A stretch of DNA of 64,000 bases from JBBIWA01 sp037439425 (GTDB lineage Bacteria > Acidobacteriota > Blastocatellia > RBC074): NCBI GenBank assembly GCA_037439425.1, contig JBBIWA010000014.1:1-64000 (forward strand), given 5' to 3'. The translations under genes were made by a program, and so were the position numbers. The notes under the pieces were generated by a model, which saw only the letters and a program-made list of their open reading frames with translations, did not search any database and was not told the origin of the DNA. This document shows positions 53,219-62,205 of this stretch, piece by piece; the stretch's first letter is position 1; each line of letters starts with the position of its first letter.

Positions 53219-54142
53219 ATGCCAGAAGCTGAGATCACGATTCCCGCCTCAACCTCGAATCTGGGTGCTAGCTTCGATACTTGTGGCCTCGCGCTTCAGC
53301 TCCACCTGCGCCTTACGGTCCAGGAGCGGGCAAATGGTTTTGAAGTCGTCCCCTCCGGCGAAGGCGCAAGCGTAGTGCCGCGCGATGAATCAAACCTCAT
53401 TGTCCGCGTCGCGCGCTTTGTGGCCGAAGAGCGCCGCCAGAAGCTTGGTGGCGCGCGTCTGTTAGTTGATAATCAAATACCGCTGCAGCGTGGTTTGGGC
53501 AGCAGCAGCGCCGCCATCCTCGCTGGCATCTCGGTTTATGAAACGCTCTCCGGCGAGCGCCTGAGCGAAGAAGAGCTTTTCAGTTACGCGCTGCAGTTTG
53601 AAGCTCACGGTGATAACCTTGCGCCCAGTCTGCTCGGCGGCCTGGTCGTGGCTTGTGTGGTTGAACGAGCTGGTCTGAGCTCACTTGTCACCATCAAACG
53701 CGCCTGGCCTGAAGAAGTAAAAATTGTGCTCCTCATCCCGGAGCTCGAACTGGAGACCTCCAGGATGCGCGCCGCCTTGCCCGAAAGTGTGCCGCTGAGC
53801 GATGCGGTCTTCAATCTGCAGCGCGCAGCGCTACTGCAAGCGGCGATCTCGGAACGGCGCTTTGACCTGCTTGGTGAAGCCTTGCGCGACCGCCTGCACC
53901 AACCCTATCGCGCACCGCTGGCGTCTGGGATGAGTGAAGTGCTGAAACTGAATGACGAAACGCATCGCTATCCGGGTTTGCTTGGCGTGGCAATCAGTGG
54001 CGCAGGTTCGACGATGATCGCGCTGGCAACGGAGAATGGCGACGAGATTGCGGCAACGATGAGCGCGCGTTTGGCTGCCTGTGGCGTGCGGTCGCGAACG
54101 TTAGAAGTGAAGGTTGATAATCGCGGGCGAATCGTGAGTTAG
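53219..54142 (+). CDS. thrB: homoserine kinase
   Basis: The 307-residue GHMP kinase begins with ITIPASTSNLGASFDTCGLA (family: PATSANLGPGFD) and has the ATP-loop PLQRGLGSSSAAILAG (residues about 87-102) and EAHGDNLAPSLLGGL. It phosphorylates homoserine in threonine synthesis. The gene follows the ThiF-like gene by 15 bp. No thrA or thrC is adjacent. About 180 bp separate it from the his cluster. Confidence 0.9.
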   Translation: MPEAEITIPASTSNLGASFDTCGLALQLHLRLTVQERANGFEVVPSGEGASVVPRDESNLIVRVARFVAEERRQKLGGARLLVDNQIPLQRGLGSSSAAILAGISVYETLSGERLSEEELFSYALQFEAHGDNLAPSLLGGLVVACVVERAGLSSLVTIKRAWPEEVKIVLLIPELELETSRMRAALPESVPLSDAVFNLQRAALLQAAISERRFDLLGEALRDRLHQPYRAPLASGMSEVLKLNDETHRYPGLLGVAISGAGSTMIALATENGDEIAATMSARLAACGVRSRTLEVKVDNRGRIVS

Positions 54143-54325
54143 GCACCACCTTACTCGGAGACCTGTGATGCTTAAGGGAGTGATTACAGTTTGGCTGGGG
54201 GCTGAGGACCAGAAAGCGATTTCCACGCAGCCCCAACAACCCTGCCGCCAGCTGATTGTGGGGGCAGTCTAAAGCAACGGGCAAAGTAAGAATTTCTGCC
54301 GATGACTCTGAGGGTAGGGCGGCTT

Positions 54326-55441
54326 ATGTCATCACTAACCAAAATCCCGGCAGGCGTCCAGTACTTCTTCGATGACGAAGTGCGGCTGCGACGCTACATC
54401 GAACGCCAAGCGATGGAAGTGTTCGCCGGTTGGTCGTACGATGAAATCATCCTGCCGATGTTTGATTATCACGATCTGTTCGCGCGCGGGATGGGGCTGG
54501 AGCGAGCCGAGAAGACCTACCGGTTTGTTGATCGCGATGGCGCACTGCTGGCGCTGCGGCCGGAGCTGACTTCGCTGGTGGCGCGCACCGTGGCGACGCG
54601 CTTTGTGCGCCGCGCGCGCCCGATTCGGTTGTGCTATTCGGGTGAAGTCTTCCGCTACGATGAACCGACCGAACGTGCCTCACGCGAATTTCATCAACTG
54701 GGGATCGAGCATATCGGTCAGGCGAGCGTGGCAGCCGATATCGAGGTCTTGCTGGTTGCAGTGGAAGTGCTTACTGCGCTTGGCCTCACCGACTTCAGGA
54801 TCGCGCTTTCGCACGTGGACTTCTTCAACGGCGTGGCAGCTGCGCTGGATTTGAATCCAACCGATCGCGCCCACTTGCGCGAGTTGATTGACCGGCGCAA
54901 CAGTCAGGCGCTGGATGAATTCTTGCGCGCGCGCGCGCCGCAGGTGGAAGAGGCGCGACGAGAAGGCTTTTGTCGCCTAACTCAGATCGCCGGCAAGGAT
55001 GAGGCAATTGCCCGAGCACGCCAGATTCTGCTCAATGAAAGGTCGCGCACGGCGATTGAAAAACTCGCTGAGATCTACGCGACGCTGGCCGCGCTGGGGC
55101 TGGCCGAAAATTTTGATATCGACTTAGGCGACGCCGGCGGGTTGGAGTATTACACGGGCTTAACCTTCAAAGTCTACGTGCCGAATTGGGGCACCGAGAT
55201 CGGGAGCGGCGGGCGGTATGACAACCTGATCGGCAACTTCGGTGCCTCAGAGCCGGCCGTCGGCTTCTCTTTTGCATTGGATGGACTAGCTAGCACGGTG
55301 GCGCGATGCGGTCAGCTCGATCGCTGGCGCGCTGAAGAATCTGGCCAAAGCATTCATTTGCAGCAAGACTTTGTCACCGCCTTTCGCCAGGCGCGCCAAC
55401 TGCGAGCAGAGAAGAGAAAAGTAAAAATCAGTGACCAGTGA
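54326..55441 (+). CDS. hisZ: ATP phosphoribosyltransferase regulatory subunit HisZ
   Basis: The product is a class-II aaRS-like protein of about 371 residues (the frame allows 54302; the ATG at 54326 has AGGGCGG upstream). KIPAGVQYFFDDEVRLRRYI, YDEIILPMFDYHDLFARGMG and the HisRS motif RPIRLCYSGEVFRYDEPTER are present, but the C-terminal anticodon-binding domain of HisRS is lacking. HisZ pairs with a short HisG as a regulatory part. The adjacent short-form hisG confirms this over a true hisS. It overlaps hisG by 11 bp. Confidence 0.9.
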   Translation: MSSLTKIPAGVQYFFDDEVRLRRYIERQAMEVFAGWSYDEIILPMFDYHDLFARGMGLERAEKTYRFVDRDGALLALRPELTSLVARTVATRFVRRARPIRLCYSGEVFRYDEPTERASREFHQLGIEHIGQASVAADIEVLLVAVEVLTALGLTDFRIALSHVDFFNGVAAALDLNPTDRAHLRELIDRRNSQALDEFLRARAPQVEEARREGFCRLTQIAGKDEAIARARQILLNERSRTAIEKLAEIYATLAALGLAENFDIDLGDAGGLEYYTGLTFKVYVPNWGTEIGSGGRYDNLIGNFGASEPAVGFSFALDGLASTVARCGQLDRWRAEESGQSIHLQQDFVTAFRQARQLRAEKRKVKISDQ

Positions 55442-56081
55442 CGTGGAGATGCTGACGATTGCGATTTCCAAAGGACGGCTTCAGGACAAGACGCTGGCGC
55501 TCTTTGCGCGTGCTGGGATGGCGCTTGAAGAGCAGGCACTGAACTCGCGCCGCTTGCTGATCGGCTCGGCCAGCGGGCGCTGCAACTTTATGTTCGTCAA
55601 GCCCGCCGATGTCCCAATCTATGTGGAGTACGGCGTTGCCGACGCGGGTGTGTGCGGACGCGACGTGCTGTTGGAATCGCAGGCCAATGTGCATGAACCG
55701 CTCGATTTAAAGCTCGGCCGCTGCCAGATCGCAGTTGCCGGTCGCCGCGAGGTGGTCGGCCAGGACTATAACCTGATGGCGACGGTGCGCGTAGCGACGA
55801 AGTACCCCCACATCACCACGGACTATTTTCAGAGACGGGGCATTCCGATTGAAGTCATCACGCTTGCCGGATCGGTTGAACTGGCACCGCTGCTGGGTCT
55901 GTCAGACCGGATTGTGGACCTGGTGGAGACCGGGCGGACGCTGCGTGAAAACGGACTTGAAGTCATAGATGTGATCACCGAATCAACTGCGCGATTGATC
56001 GTCAATCGCGCCAGCTTCCATCTCAAGCGAATCGAGATCAGCGCGCTGATTGCTGACCTGACGGAAGCGATGAAAAGGTGA
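55431..56081 (+). CDS. hisG: ATP phosphoribosyltransferase catalytic subunit, short form
   Basis: The 216-residue HisG lacks the C-terminal regulatory domain. Marks are LTIAISKGRLQDKTLALFAR, VEYGVADAGVCGRDVLLE and the phosphoribosyl-pyrophosphate loop IVDLVETGRTLRENGLEVI. The GTG at 55431 overlaps the hisZ stop; an ATG at 55449 is an alternative, but neither has a good SD. It catalyses the first step of histidine synthesis with HisZ. hisD follows 7 bp later. Confidence 0.95.
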   Translation: MTSDVEMLTIAISKGRLQDKTLALFARAGMALEEQALNSRRLLIGSASGRCNFMFVKPADVPIYVEYGVADAGVCGRDVLLESQANVHEPLDLKLGRCQIAVAGRREVVGQDYNLMATVRVATKYPHITTDYFQRRGIPIEVITLAGSVELAPLLGLSDRIVDLVETGRTLRENGLEVIDVITESTARLIVNRASFHLKRIEISALIADLTEAMKR

Positions 56082-56088
56082 GACCGAG

Positions 56089-57396
56089 ATGATCGAGATC
56101 ATCAAGCTCAGCGGCACTGAGCCTGAAAAGGACCAGAAACTGCAACGCATCTTGAAGCGCGCAAGCGGGCTCGACAGCGAAGTGATGGCCCGTGCTGAAG
56201 CGGTAGTACGCGAGGTTCAAGCGCGTGGCGATGCCGCTTTGCTCGAGTACACGGAGCGCTTTGATCGGGTGAAGCTGACGCCTGAGACTCTGCTGGTTGG
56301 CCGCCAAGTCATCGAAGAGCTGGCAGCACAGGTAAACGAGCCTCTGGTAGCTGCGATGCGCGAAGCGATTACTAATATCCGCCGTTTCCACCAACAGCAG
56401 ATGCAGCACGATTGGGAAATCGAAGCCGGAAACGGGGTGCGGCTGGGACAACGCATTAGCCCGCTTGAAACGGTGGGGATTTACGTGCCCGGCGGCAGCG
56501 CAGCCTATCCTTCCACCGTGATGATGAACGCCGTTCCGGCGCAGGTCGCCGGAGTAAAGCGCATAGTCGTGGCTACGCCGCCCGCTCGCTTCGTCCAAAA
56601 TCCAGTCATCGCCGCTGTGCTCAAAGAACTTGGCTTGTTTGAGGTCTACACGGTTGGCGGTGCGCAGGCCATCGCTGCACTAGCCTATGGAACTGAGACC
56701 ATCCCGCGGGTTGATAAAATCGTCGGCCCCGGTAATCAATATGTCGCGGCGGCGAAAAAACTCGTCTATGGCGTGGTCGATATTGATTCGCTGGCCGGGC
56801 CGAGCGAGATCGTGATCATCGCTGACGATACGGCACGCGCTGATTTTGTAGCTGCCGACTTGCTATCTCAGGCCGAGCACTCAGAAGATGCAGCAGCTAT
56901 TCTGATTACACCGAGCGAAAGCCTGGCCACCGCAGTGCGCGATGAGATCATCAAGCAAACTGCCACGCTGTCGCGCGAAGCGATCATCAAGCGCTCCCTG
57001 GCTGATTACGGCGCATTGATCATAGTGGATTCACTTGATAAGGCCTGCGCCCTAGCTGACCGGATGGCGCCGGAGCATATCGAGGTGATGACAGCGGACA
57101 GTGAAGCAACAGCAGCGTGTTTGCGCCACGTTGGCGCCATCTTCATCGGCACCTATTCGCCGGAGCCGGTCGGCGATTACTTTGCCGGAACAAACCATGT
57201 ACTGCCTACGGGCGGCACGGCGCGCTTCGCTTCTGCGCTGGGCGTTTATGATTTTCTGAAACGGACAAGCATCATTCGTTATACGCGTGCTGAACTGCTG
57301 CGCACTGCTGCAGCCATCGATCTGCTTGCCCGAGCCGAGGGTTTTGATGCCCACGCGCGATCGGCAACCATCAGAGTTGAAGATAGTAGTCAGTAA
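56089..57396 (+). CDS. hisD: histidinol dehydrogenase
   Basis: The 435-residue product has the family motifs GIYVPGGSAAYPSTVMMNAV (residues about 129-148), VGPGNQYVAAAKKLV, DSLAGPSEIVIIAD and the zinc-site VGDYFAGTNHVLPTGGTARF (about 362-381). It oxidises histidinol to histidine in two NAD+-dependent steps. An AAAAGG before the ATG is plausible SD. It is 7 bp after hisG and 68 bp before hisC, with a hairpin between. Confidence 0.97.
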   Translation: MIEIIKLSGTEPEKDQKLQRILKRASGLDSEVMARAEAVVREVQARGDAALLEYTERFDRVKLTPETLLVGRQVIEELAAQVNEPLVAAMREAITNIRRFHQQQMQHDWEIEAGNGVRLGQRISPLETVGIYVPGGSAAYPSTVMMNAVPAQVAGVKRIVVATPPARFVQNPVIAAVLKELGLFEVYTVGGAQAIAALAYGTETIPRVDKIVGPGNQYVAAAKKLVYGVVDIDSLAGPSEIVIIADDTARADFVAADLLSQAEHSEDAAAILITPSESLATAVRDEIIKQTATLSREAIIKRSLADYGALIIVDSLDKACALADRMAPEHIEVMTADSEATAACLRHVGAIFIGTYSPEPVGDYFAGTNHVLPTGGTARFASALGVYDFLKRTSIIRYTRAELLRTAAAIDLLARAEGFDAHARSATIRVEDSSQ

Positions 57397-57397
57397 C

Positions 57398-57434
57398 AGC
57401 AGCCAGCAGGTATTTTCAGCCTCTACTGGCTGCT
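57398..57434. other. hairpin between hisD and hisC
   Basis: AGCAGCCAG (57398-57406) pairs perfectly with CTGGCTGCT (57426-57434) around a 19-nt loop. No T-run follows. It may be a degenerate dispersed repeat or an attenuating structure in the his transcript. Confidence 0.4.
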
Positions 57435-57464
57435 GACCACTGCTACCGCTTACTGATAACTGCT

Positions 57465-58535
57465 ATGCCCTCTGCTCTCGATAAAATTAAGCCCGAAGTG
57501 CGGGCGATCAAAGCCTACACGCTGGCGCCGCTGCGCGCCGAGATCAAGATCAACCAAAACGAGAATCCGTTTGATCTGCCTGCCACTATCAAGCAAGAGG
57601 TGTTGCGGCGGTTACAAGATCGCCCCTGGTCGCGCTATCCAGCATTCGTGCCAACAGAATTGCTGGAAAAGCTGGCGGCGTTCGTGGGCTGGCGCGCCGA
57701 TGGGGTGCTGGCCGGCAATGGCTCAAATGAGTTGATTCAGGCGCTGCTCACAGTCACTGTTGGCGAAGCTTCGCGTGTGGTGATCATTGAACCGACTTTC
57801 ACGCTTTATCGTCAATTGGCGACGGTGCTAGGTGGTGAAGTGATCGCAGTTCCGCTCAATGAAAATCTCACCTTCAACATCCCGAAGCTGGCCAGCAAAG
57901 TGGTCGCGAGTAAAGCCGATGTGACCATCATCTGTTCACCTAACAATCCAACGGGCTGTGTGATTGAGCGGCGCGACCTGACTGCCCTGTTGCGCAATAC
58001 CGACGGGTTGGTCGTGGTGGACCAGGCTTACGTTGAGTTCGGCGGCGAGGATTTCATCCCACTGCTGAGGGAGCATCAAAACCTGATCGTGCTGCGCACC
58101 TTCTCGAAAGCGATGGCGATGGCCGGGTTGCGAGTCGGCTATCTGCTCGCCTCGCCGGCGCTGGTGGCGGAGATCAACAAGGCGAAGCTGCCTTACAATC
58201 TCAACTTCTTTTCGATGATGGCAGCTGAGGTGGCGATTGAACATTGGGAACTGCTGCGCCCCTTGATCGCCCAGATCATCAGCGAGCGTGAGCGACTACT
58301 GTCCACCTTGCAACAGATCAAAGGGTTGACGCCCATGCCATCAGCGGCTAATTTCTTCCTCGCGCGCACAGCCATTCCGCCCAAAGAGTTGTTTGAGGCG
58401 CTCTATGCGCGTGGTATTCTGGTGCGCGATGTGAGCAATTATCCCATGCTTTCAGACTACATTCGTATCAGTGTGGGGAAGCCGGAAGAGAATGACCGGC
58501 TGATCTCTGCGCTGCAAGAAATCTTTAGCTCGTGA
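57465..58535 (+). CDS. hisC: histidinol-phosphate aminotransferase
   Basis: The 356-residue class-I aminotransferase has INQNENPFDLPATIKQEVLR, NGSNELIQALLTVTVG, CSPNNPTGCVIERRD, VDQAYVEFGGED and the PLP-lysine in RTFSKAMAMAGLRVGYL (residues about 212-228). It makes histidinol phosphate from imidazole-acetol phosphate and glutamate. Position between hisD and hisB supports HisC over other aminotransferases. Confidence 0.95.
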   Translation: MPSALDKIKPEVRAIKAYTLAPLRAEIKINQNENPFDLPATIKQEVLRRLQDRPWSRYPAFVPTELLEKLAAFVGWRADGVLAGNGSNELIQALLTVTVGEASRVVIIEPTFTLYRQLATVLGGEVIAVPLNENLTFNIPKLASKVVASKADVTIICSPNNPTGCVIERRDLTALLRNTDGLVVVDQAYVEFGGEDFIPLLREHQNLIVLRTFSKAMAMAGLRVGYLLASPALVAEINKAKLPYNLNFFSMMAAEVAIEHWELLRPLIAQIISERERLLSTLQQIKGLTPMPSAANFFLARTAIPPKELFEALYARGILVRDVSNYPMLSDYIRISVGKPEENDRLISALQEIFSS

Positions 58536-58591
58536 TGAGCCATGAGTGATGCTCGCCAGGAGGAGTCTCTACTTCACTCCTCACTCATCAC
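58532..58591. other. hairpin at hisC-hisB junction
   Basis: GTGATGAG (58532-58539) pairs with CTCATCAC (58584-58591), with AGGAG/CTCCT inside. It overlaps the hisC stop and ends 9 bp before the hisB start. The same GTGATGAG-type palindrome is at 4307-4345. Confidence 0.45.
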
Positions 58592-58599
58592 TTTCTATT

Positions 58600-59187
58600 A
58601 TGAAGCGTCAGGCCGAAATCACACGCAAGACCAAAGAGACCGACATCCGCGTTGCCCTGCGGCTGGATGGTGCAGGCGAAGGCCGGATCAGTTCGGGGAT
58701 TCCGTTTCTCGATCATATGCTCGAACTGTTTGCACGCCACGGCCTATTCGATCTCGAAGTGGCTTGCAGAGGTGACCTGAGCATTGACGACCATCATTCG
58801 GTGGAAGACATCGCCATCTGTCTGGGCCGGGCCTTCGCCGAAGCCATAGGTGATAAGCAAGGCATTGTGCGTTTTGGAGCAGCCTATGTGCCGATGGATG
58901 AGGCGTTGGCGCGCGCCGTGGTAGACCTGTCAGGGCGCGCCTATCTGGTCTATCACGTCAAGAACACGCGCAGCAAGATCGGGACTTTTTCGACCGAGCT
59001 GGCCGAACATTTCTGGCATTCGTTCGCCGAGCAGTGCAAATGTAATCTGCATATCGAGGTCTTCTACGGGCGCAATCAGCACCATATCCTCGAAGCAGTC
59101 TTCAAAGCCACAGCGCGCGCGCTTTCTCAAGCAGTGAAGATGGATGAACGGATTAAGGGTGTGATGTCAACTAAGGGAACCCTATAA
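58600..59187 (+). CDS. hisB: imidazoleglycerol-phosphate dehydratase
   Basis: From the ATG at 58600, 195 residues, the usual length for a stand-alone dehydratase; the frame's 58546 start would place a hairpin inside the gene. Metal-site motifs are FLDHMLELFARHG, DDHHSVEDIAICLG, EHFWHSFAEQCKCNLHIEVF and NQHHILEAVFKA. It dehydrates imidazole glycerol phosphate using manganese. No N-terminal phosphatase fusion, unlike enterobacterial HisB. Confidence 0.96.
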   Translation: MKRQAEITRKTKETDIRVALRLDGAGEGRISSGIPFLDHMLELFARHGLFDLEVACRGDLSIDDHHSVEDIAICLGRAFAEAIGDKQGIVRFGAAYVPMDEALARAVVDLSGRAYLVYHVKNTRSKIGTFSTELAEHFWHSFAEQCKCNLHIEVFYGRNQHHILEAVFKATARALSQAVKMDERIKGVMSTKGTL

Positions 59188-59206
59188 ATTGCCTGCGAAG
59201 AGCAAA

Positions 59207-59809
59207 ATGTCTATCGCGATCATTGATTACGGGGTCGGGAACCTGCGCAGCGTGGAGAAAGCATTCACCTCGCAAGGCATCCCGGCAGTGGTAAGCAGCG
59301 ACGAGAAAGTTCTGCGTGCGGCAGACAAGTTGGTGCTGCCCGGCGTAGGCGCATTCGCAGCGTGCATGCAGGGGCTGCAAGAGCGCGGCTTCGATGAGCT
59401 GGTGATCGCAGCCGCTAACTCAGGCAAGCCCATCCTCGGGCTGTGCGTTGGCTTGCAGATGCTCTTTGATGAAGGGCAAGAGTTCGGCCTGCATCGCGGG
59501 CTGGGCCTGTTGCCGGGCCGTGTGGTGCGCTTTCCTGAAGGCGTGCGCGTGCCGCACGTCGGCTGGAATCAGGTCGCTATCAAACGCCCTCATCCGATCT
59601 TCCGCGACCTGCCTGATCAATCATTCTTCTACTTTGTGCACTCCTACTACGTTGAACCGGTGGACGAAACGTGTGTGCTCGGTGAAACCGAGTATGAATC
59701 TTGCTTCGCTTCCATCTGCAGTCGCGGCAGCGTGATCGGTGTTCAGTTCCATCCAGAGAAGAGCCAAACGGCAGGATTGAAGTTACTCAGAAATTTTGCC
59801 GAGCTGTGA
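59207..59809 (+). CDS. hisH: imidazole glycerol phosphate synthase, glutamine amidotransferase subunit
   Basis: From the ATG at 59207, 200 residues starting MSIAIIDYGVGNLRSVEKAF. The nucleophilic Cys is in LGLCVGLQML (residues about 76-85) and the His/Glu pair in GVQFHPEKSQ (about 182). It feeds ammonia from glutamine to HisF. hisF and hisA are not next to it; the cluster ends here, unlike the common hisH-hisA-hisF order. Confidence 0.95.
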   Translation: MSIAIIDYGVGNLRSVEKAFTSQGIPAVVSSDEKVLRAADKLVLPGVGAFAACMQGLQERGFDELVIAAANSGKPILGLCVGLQMLFDEGQEFGLHRGLGLLPGRVVRFPEGVRVPHVGWNQVAIKRPHPIFRDLPDQSFFYFVHSYYVEPVDETCVLGETEYESCFASICSRGSVIGVQFHPEKSQTAGLKLLRNFAEL

Positions 59810-59828
59810 CTGGCAAGAGAGCTTTGCT

Positions 59829-60815
59829 ATGACAAAGAGCAGCCTGATGCTCCCAGTCTTGCTTGCCCTCCTAGCTGGCTTATTCGGCGCGCAAAAGCCA
59901 GAGAGAGAGCCAGGCAGATTGTTTCCTGTTATTCAGAATGACCTGTGGGGCTATATAGATCGAACGGGGAAGATCGTCATCCAACCGCAATTCGACAGCG
60001 CTGGGGACTTCTCCGAAGGGCTGGGGCGCGTCTCTCTTGATGGCCAGTGGGGTTATGTAGACAGAAGCGGGCGGATCGCTATCAAACCACAGTTTGATGA
60101 CTATGCCGGCGACTTTTCCGGCGGCTTGGCGCTGGTACGAATTGGCGGCAAGTACGGTTACATTGATCAGACAGGGCAGCTCGTTATCAAACCGCAATTC
60201 GATGAGGCACTGAACTTTTCTGAACACTTTGCCCCTGTCCGGATCGGCTCCAAGTGGGGCTACATTGCCAAAACCGGCGGTGTGATCTTCCAGCCACAGT
60301 TTGACCGTGCTGAAGTCTTCTCCGAAGCTCTGGCAGCGGTACAAATTGAGGGTAAAGAAGGCTACCTGGATAAAACGGGGAAGCTTGCCATCAAACCTCA
60401 GTTTGATTTTGCTGGGAATTTCTCCGAAGCGCTGGCCCCGGTGCAGATCGGTGATCGGTGGGGCTATATTGACCGGACCGGAAGAATCGTCATTGGGCCT
60501 CAGTTTGACGACGCGGGAAATTTTTCCGAAGCGTTGGCCTCAGTGCAGATCGGCGGCAAGTATGGCTACATTAACAAAGCGGGGCAAAGAGTCATCGCTC
60601 CGCAATTTGATCTTGCCGAGGCCTTTTCCGAAGGTCTGGCACGCGTGCACAGGGGCGACCAATGGGGCTACATTGATAAGAGAGGAAAGATCCTCATCGA
60701 GCCACAATTTGATCAGGCGGGCGACTTCTCCGGAGGGCTGGCACGTGTGGAGCTGGATGACAAGGTGGGCTACATTGACCAAAGAGGAAAGTTTGTGTGG
60801 CCGCTCTCAAACTAG
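59829..60815 (+). CDS. secreted WG-repeat protein
   Basis: From the ATG at 59829, 328 residues; MTKSSLMLPVLLALLAGLFG is a signal peptide. Nine repeats of about 35-36 residues follow, each starting WGYIDRTGKI or similar and continuing VIxPQFDxAGxFSEGLAxVxxG. The last repeat is only half. WG-repeat proteins form beta-rich chains and have diverse, mostly unknown roles. It follows hisH by 19 bp, so it may share the his transcript by position only. The 3' end is duplicated in the next gap. Confidence 0.9.
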   Translation: MTKSSLMLPVLLALLAGLFGAQKPEREPGRLFPVIQNDLWGYIDRTGKIVIQPQFDSAGDFSEGLGRVSLDGQWGYVDRSGRIAIKPQFDDYAGDFSGGLALVRIGGKYGYIDQTGQLVIKPQFDEALNFSEHFAPVRIGSKWGYIAKTGGVIFQPQFDRAEVFSEALAAVQIEGKEGYLDKTGKLAIKPQFDFAGNFSEALAPVQIGDRWGYIDRTGRIVIGPQFDDAGNFSEALASVQIGGKYGYINKAGQRVIAPQFDLAEAFSEGLARVHRGDQWGYIDKRGKILIEPQFDQAGDFSGGLARVELDDKVGYIDQRGKFVWPLSN

Positions 60816-60911
60816 GGCTGTCACGGCGCCCTCTCAGAAAGGCCATGAAAATCGCCGAGCCACTCTCCCTATCTTCTCAAACTAGGGCTGTAGCGGCGCC
60901 TCTTCAGAAAG
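60805..60911. repeat. direct repeat covering two gene ends
   Basis: TCTCAAACTAGGGCTGT then CGGCGCC..CTCAGAAAGG occurs at 60805-60843 and again at about 60873-60911. The first copy contains the WG gene's stop, the second the stop of the convergent RidA gene (60882). One end has been copied onto the other. Confidence 0.7.
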
Positions 60912-61310
60912 GTGTGCCACCCCTTCCATCTCGATCAAGGCCTCGTTATTGAAAAGGCTCTTGACCTCGAAGAAAGCCATCGCCGGGTAATGATCGCCAA
61001 AGTAAGTGCGATGGATTTTGCCCAGTTCGCGCAGGTGAGCCAGATAAGCAGCGCGATCCGTCACAAAGATGTTGAGCTTGACGATGTTGGTTAATCGGCC
61101 GCCGGCTGCTTCAACCACAGCTTTGAGGTTCTTGATCACCTGTTCATACTGCGCTACCAGATCGCCCGGTGAGGCGATCTTTCCTTCCCGGTCGCTACCA
61201 TCTTGCCCGGCCAGAAACAACAATCGTCCAGGACCGCTAACTAGAATGCCGTGACTAAATCCGCGCGGCGGCACCAGCTCTGATGGATTGATCACTCGTT
61301 TGTCACTCAT
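60882..61310 (-). CDS. RidA/YjgF family deaminase
   Basis: The 142-residue product has VSGPGRLLFLAGQDGSDREG, QVIKNLKAVVEAAGGRLTNI, VKLNIFVTDRAAYLAHLREL and the conserved region YPAMAFFEVKSLFNNEALIEM. RidA members hydrolyse reactive enamine/imine intermediates from PLP enzymes; this one lacks the strict Arg of the archetype at the usual place (it reads ...YFGDHYPAMAFFEVK), so it could belong to a Rid-subfamily with another role. It overlaps the enoyl-CoA hydratase stop by 4 bp (ATGA), implying coupling. Confidence 0.86.
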   Translation of the reverse strand: MSDKRVINPSELVPPRGFSHGILVSGPGRLLFLAGQDGSDREGKIASPGDLVAQYEQVIKNLKAVVEAAGGRLTNIVKLNIFVTDRAAYLAHLRELGKIHRTYFGDHYPAMAFFEVKSLFNNEALIEMEGVAHLSEEAPLQP

Positions 61311-62098
61311 CGTCCTGTAAACTCCGGGGTTCGTTTCTCCTGGTAAGCCTCATAAAAGCGGCGATGATCTTCGCCCATTAACAACAATGCCTGCGCTTGC
61401 GCTTCAGCTTCGATAGCCGAAGCTAAATCCATGCTCCATTCGTTGTTGACCATGATCTTAGTCATCGAAAGCGCCAGCGCCGGCCCTTTCACCAACCGCG
61501 CTGCCCATTCGCGCGTTGTTTCCATTAATGCCTCGTGCGCGACCACGCGATTGACCAGGCCGTAGCGCTCGGCTGTGACAGCATCTATCGTGTCACCTAG
61601 CAGCAACAATTCCATCGCCCGGCCTGTGCCCACAACTCGCGGCAACAGATAAGCCGCGCCCATGTCGGCTCCGGTCAGTCCCACTTTAGTGAAGAGGAAA
61701 GCAAATTTGGCTTGCTCTGAAGCCAGGCGCAGATCAGCAGCCAGCGCGATGACTGCCCCAGCGCCAGCGGCCATGCCGTTCACAGCGGCAATGATAGGTT
61801 TATCGAGCGTGCGCATATTCTGAACCACCGCTCCGGTCAGGCGCGCAAACTCCAGATGCCCGCGCATATCGCGCGCGAGCAACTCGCCGATGATTTTGTG
61901 GACATCGCCGCCCGCACAAAATGCTTTGCCCCGCCCAGTAACAATGAGCACTTTGACCTGCTCATCGCGGCGCAACTCGGCAAGCAGATCGCGAAACTGC
62001 GCGTAGATGTCAAAGGTCAAAGCATTGAGCACGTCGGGGCGATTGAAAGTCACCGTCGCCACTTGATCTTGAACTTCGTACAGGAAATCGTCAGCCAT
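61307..62098 (-). CDS. enoyl-CoA hydratase/isomerase family protein
   Basis: The 263-residue crotonase-fold protein starts at the ATG at 62098 (GAGG 8 nt upstream). Marks include VTFNRPDVLNALTFDIYAQF, KAFCAGGDVHKIIGE (oxyanion hole Ala/Gly), MAAGAGAVIALAADLRLASE and AFLFTKVGLTGADMGAAYLL (second site). It acts on CoA-esters, most likely hydrating enoyl-CoA; exact substrate unknown. The pair with RidA and the OYE gene upstream on the same strand suggests a small catabolic operon. Confidence 0.92.
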   Translation of the reverse strand: MADDFLYEVQDQVATVTFNRPDVLNALTFDIYAQFRDLLAELRRDEQVKVLIVTGRGKAFCAGGDVHKIIGELLARDMRGHLEFARLTGAVVQNMRTLDKPIIAAVNGMAAGAGAVIALAADLRLASEQAKFAFLFTKVGLTGADMGAAYLLPRVVGTGRAMELLLLGDTIDAVTAERYGLVNRVVAHEALMETTREWAARLVKGPALALSMTKIMVNNEWSMDLASAIEAEAQAQALLLMGEDHRRFYEAYQEKRTPEFTGR

Positions 62099-62171
62099 CA
62101 CTCAATCCTCAATTCATCTCTTGGGGAGACCCACATCTTGCGTGTTTATCTTCAGTCAATGACCTGCTAGG

Positions 62172-62202
62172 GAAAAGCAGGCACGCTCCCCGGCGTGCCT
62201 CT
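62172..62202. repeat. REP-like hairpin singlet
   Basis: GGAAAAGCAGGCACGC, TCCCCG and GCGTGCCTC form a hairpin GGCACGC/GCGTGCC between the OYE and enoyl-CoA hydratase genes. It is a weaker member of the dispersed family. Confidence 0.45.
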
Positions 62203-62205
62203 CAA

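Noticed and set aside
54326..55441. Histidyl-tRNA synthetase (hisS)
   Set aside because: The C-terminal anticodon-binding domain is absent and the gene sits before a short-form hisG, so HisZ fits better.
58546..58599. Upstream start for hisB
   Set aside because: It would add 18 residues over a hairpin, and family members start at the ATG at 58600.
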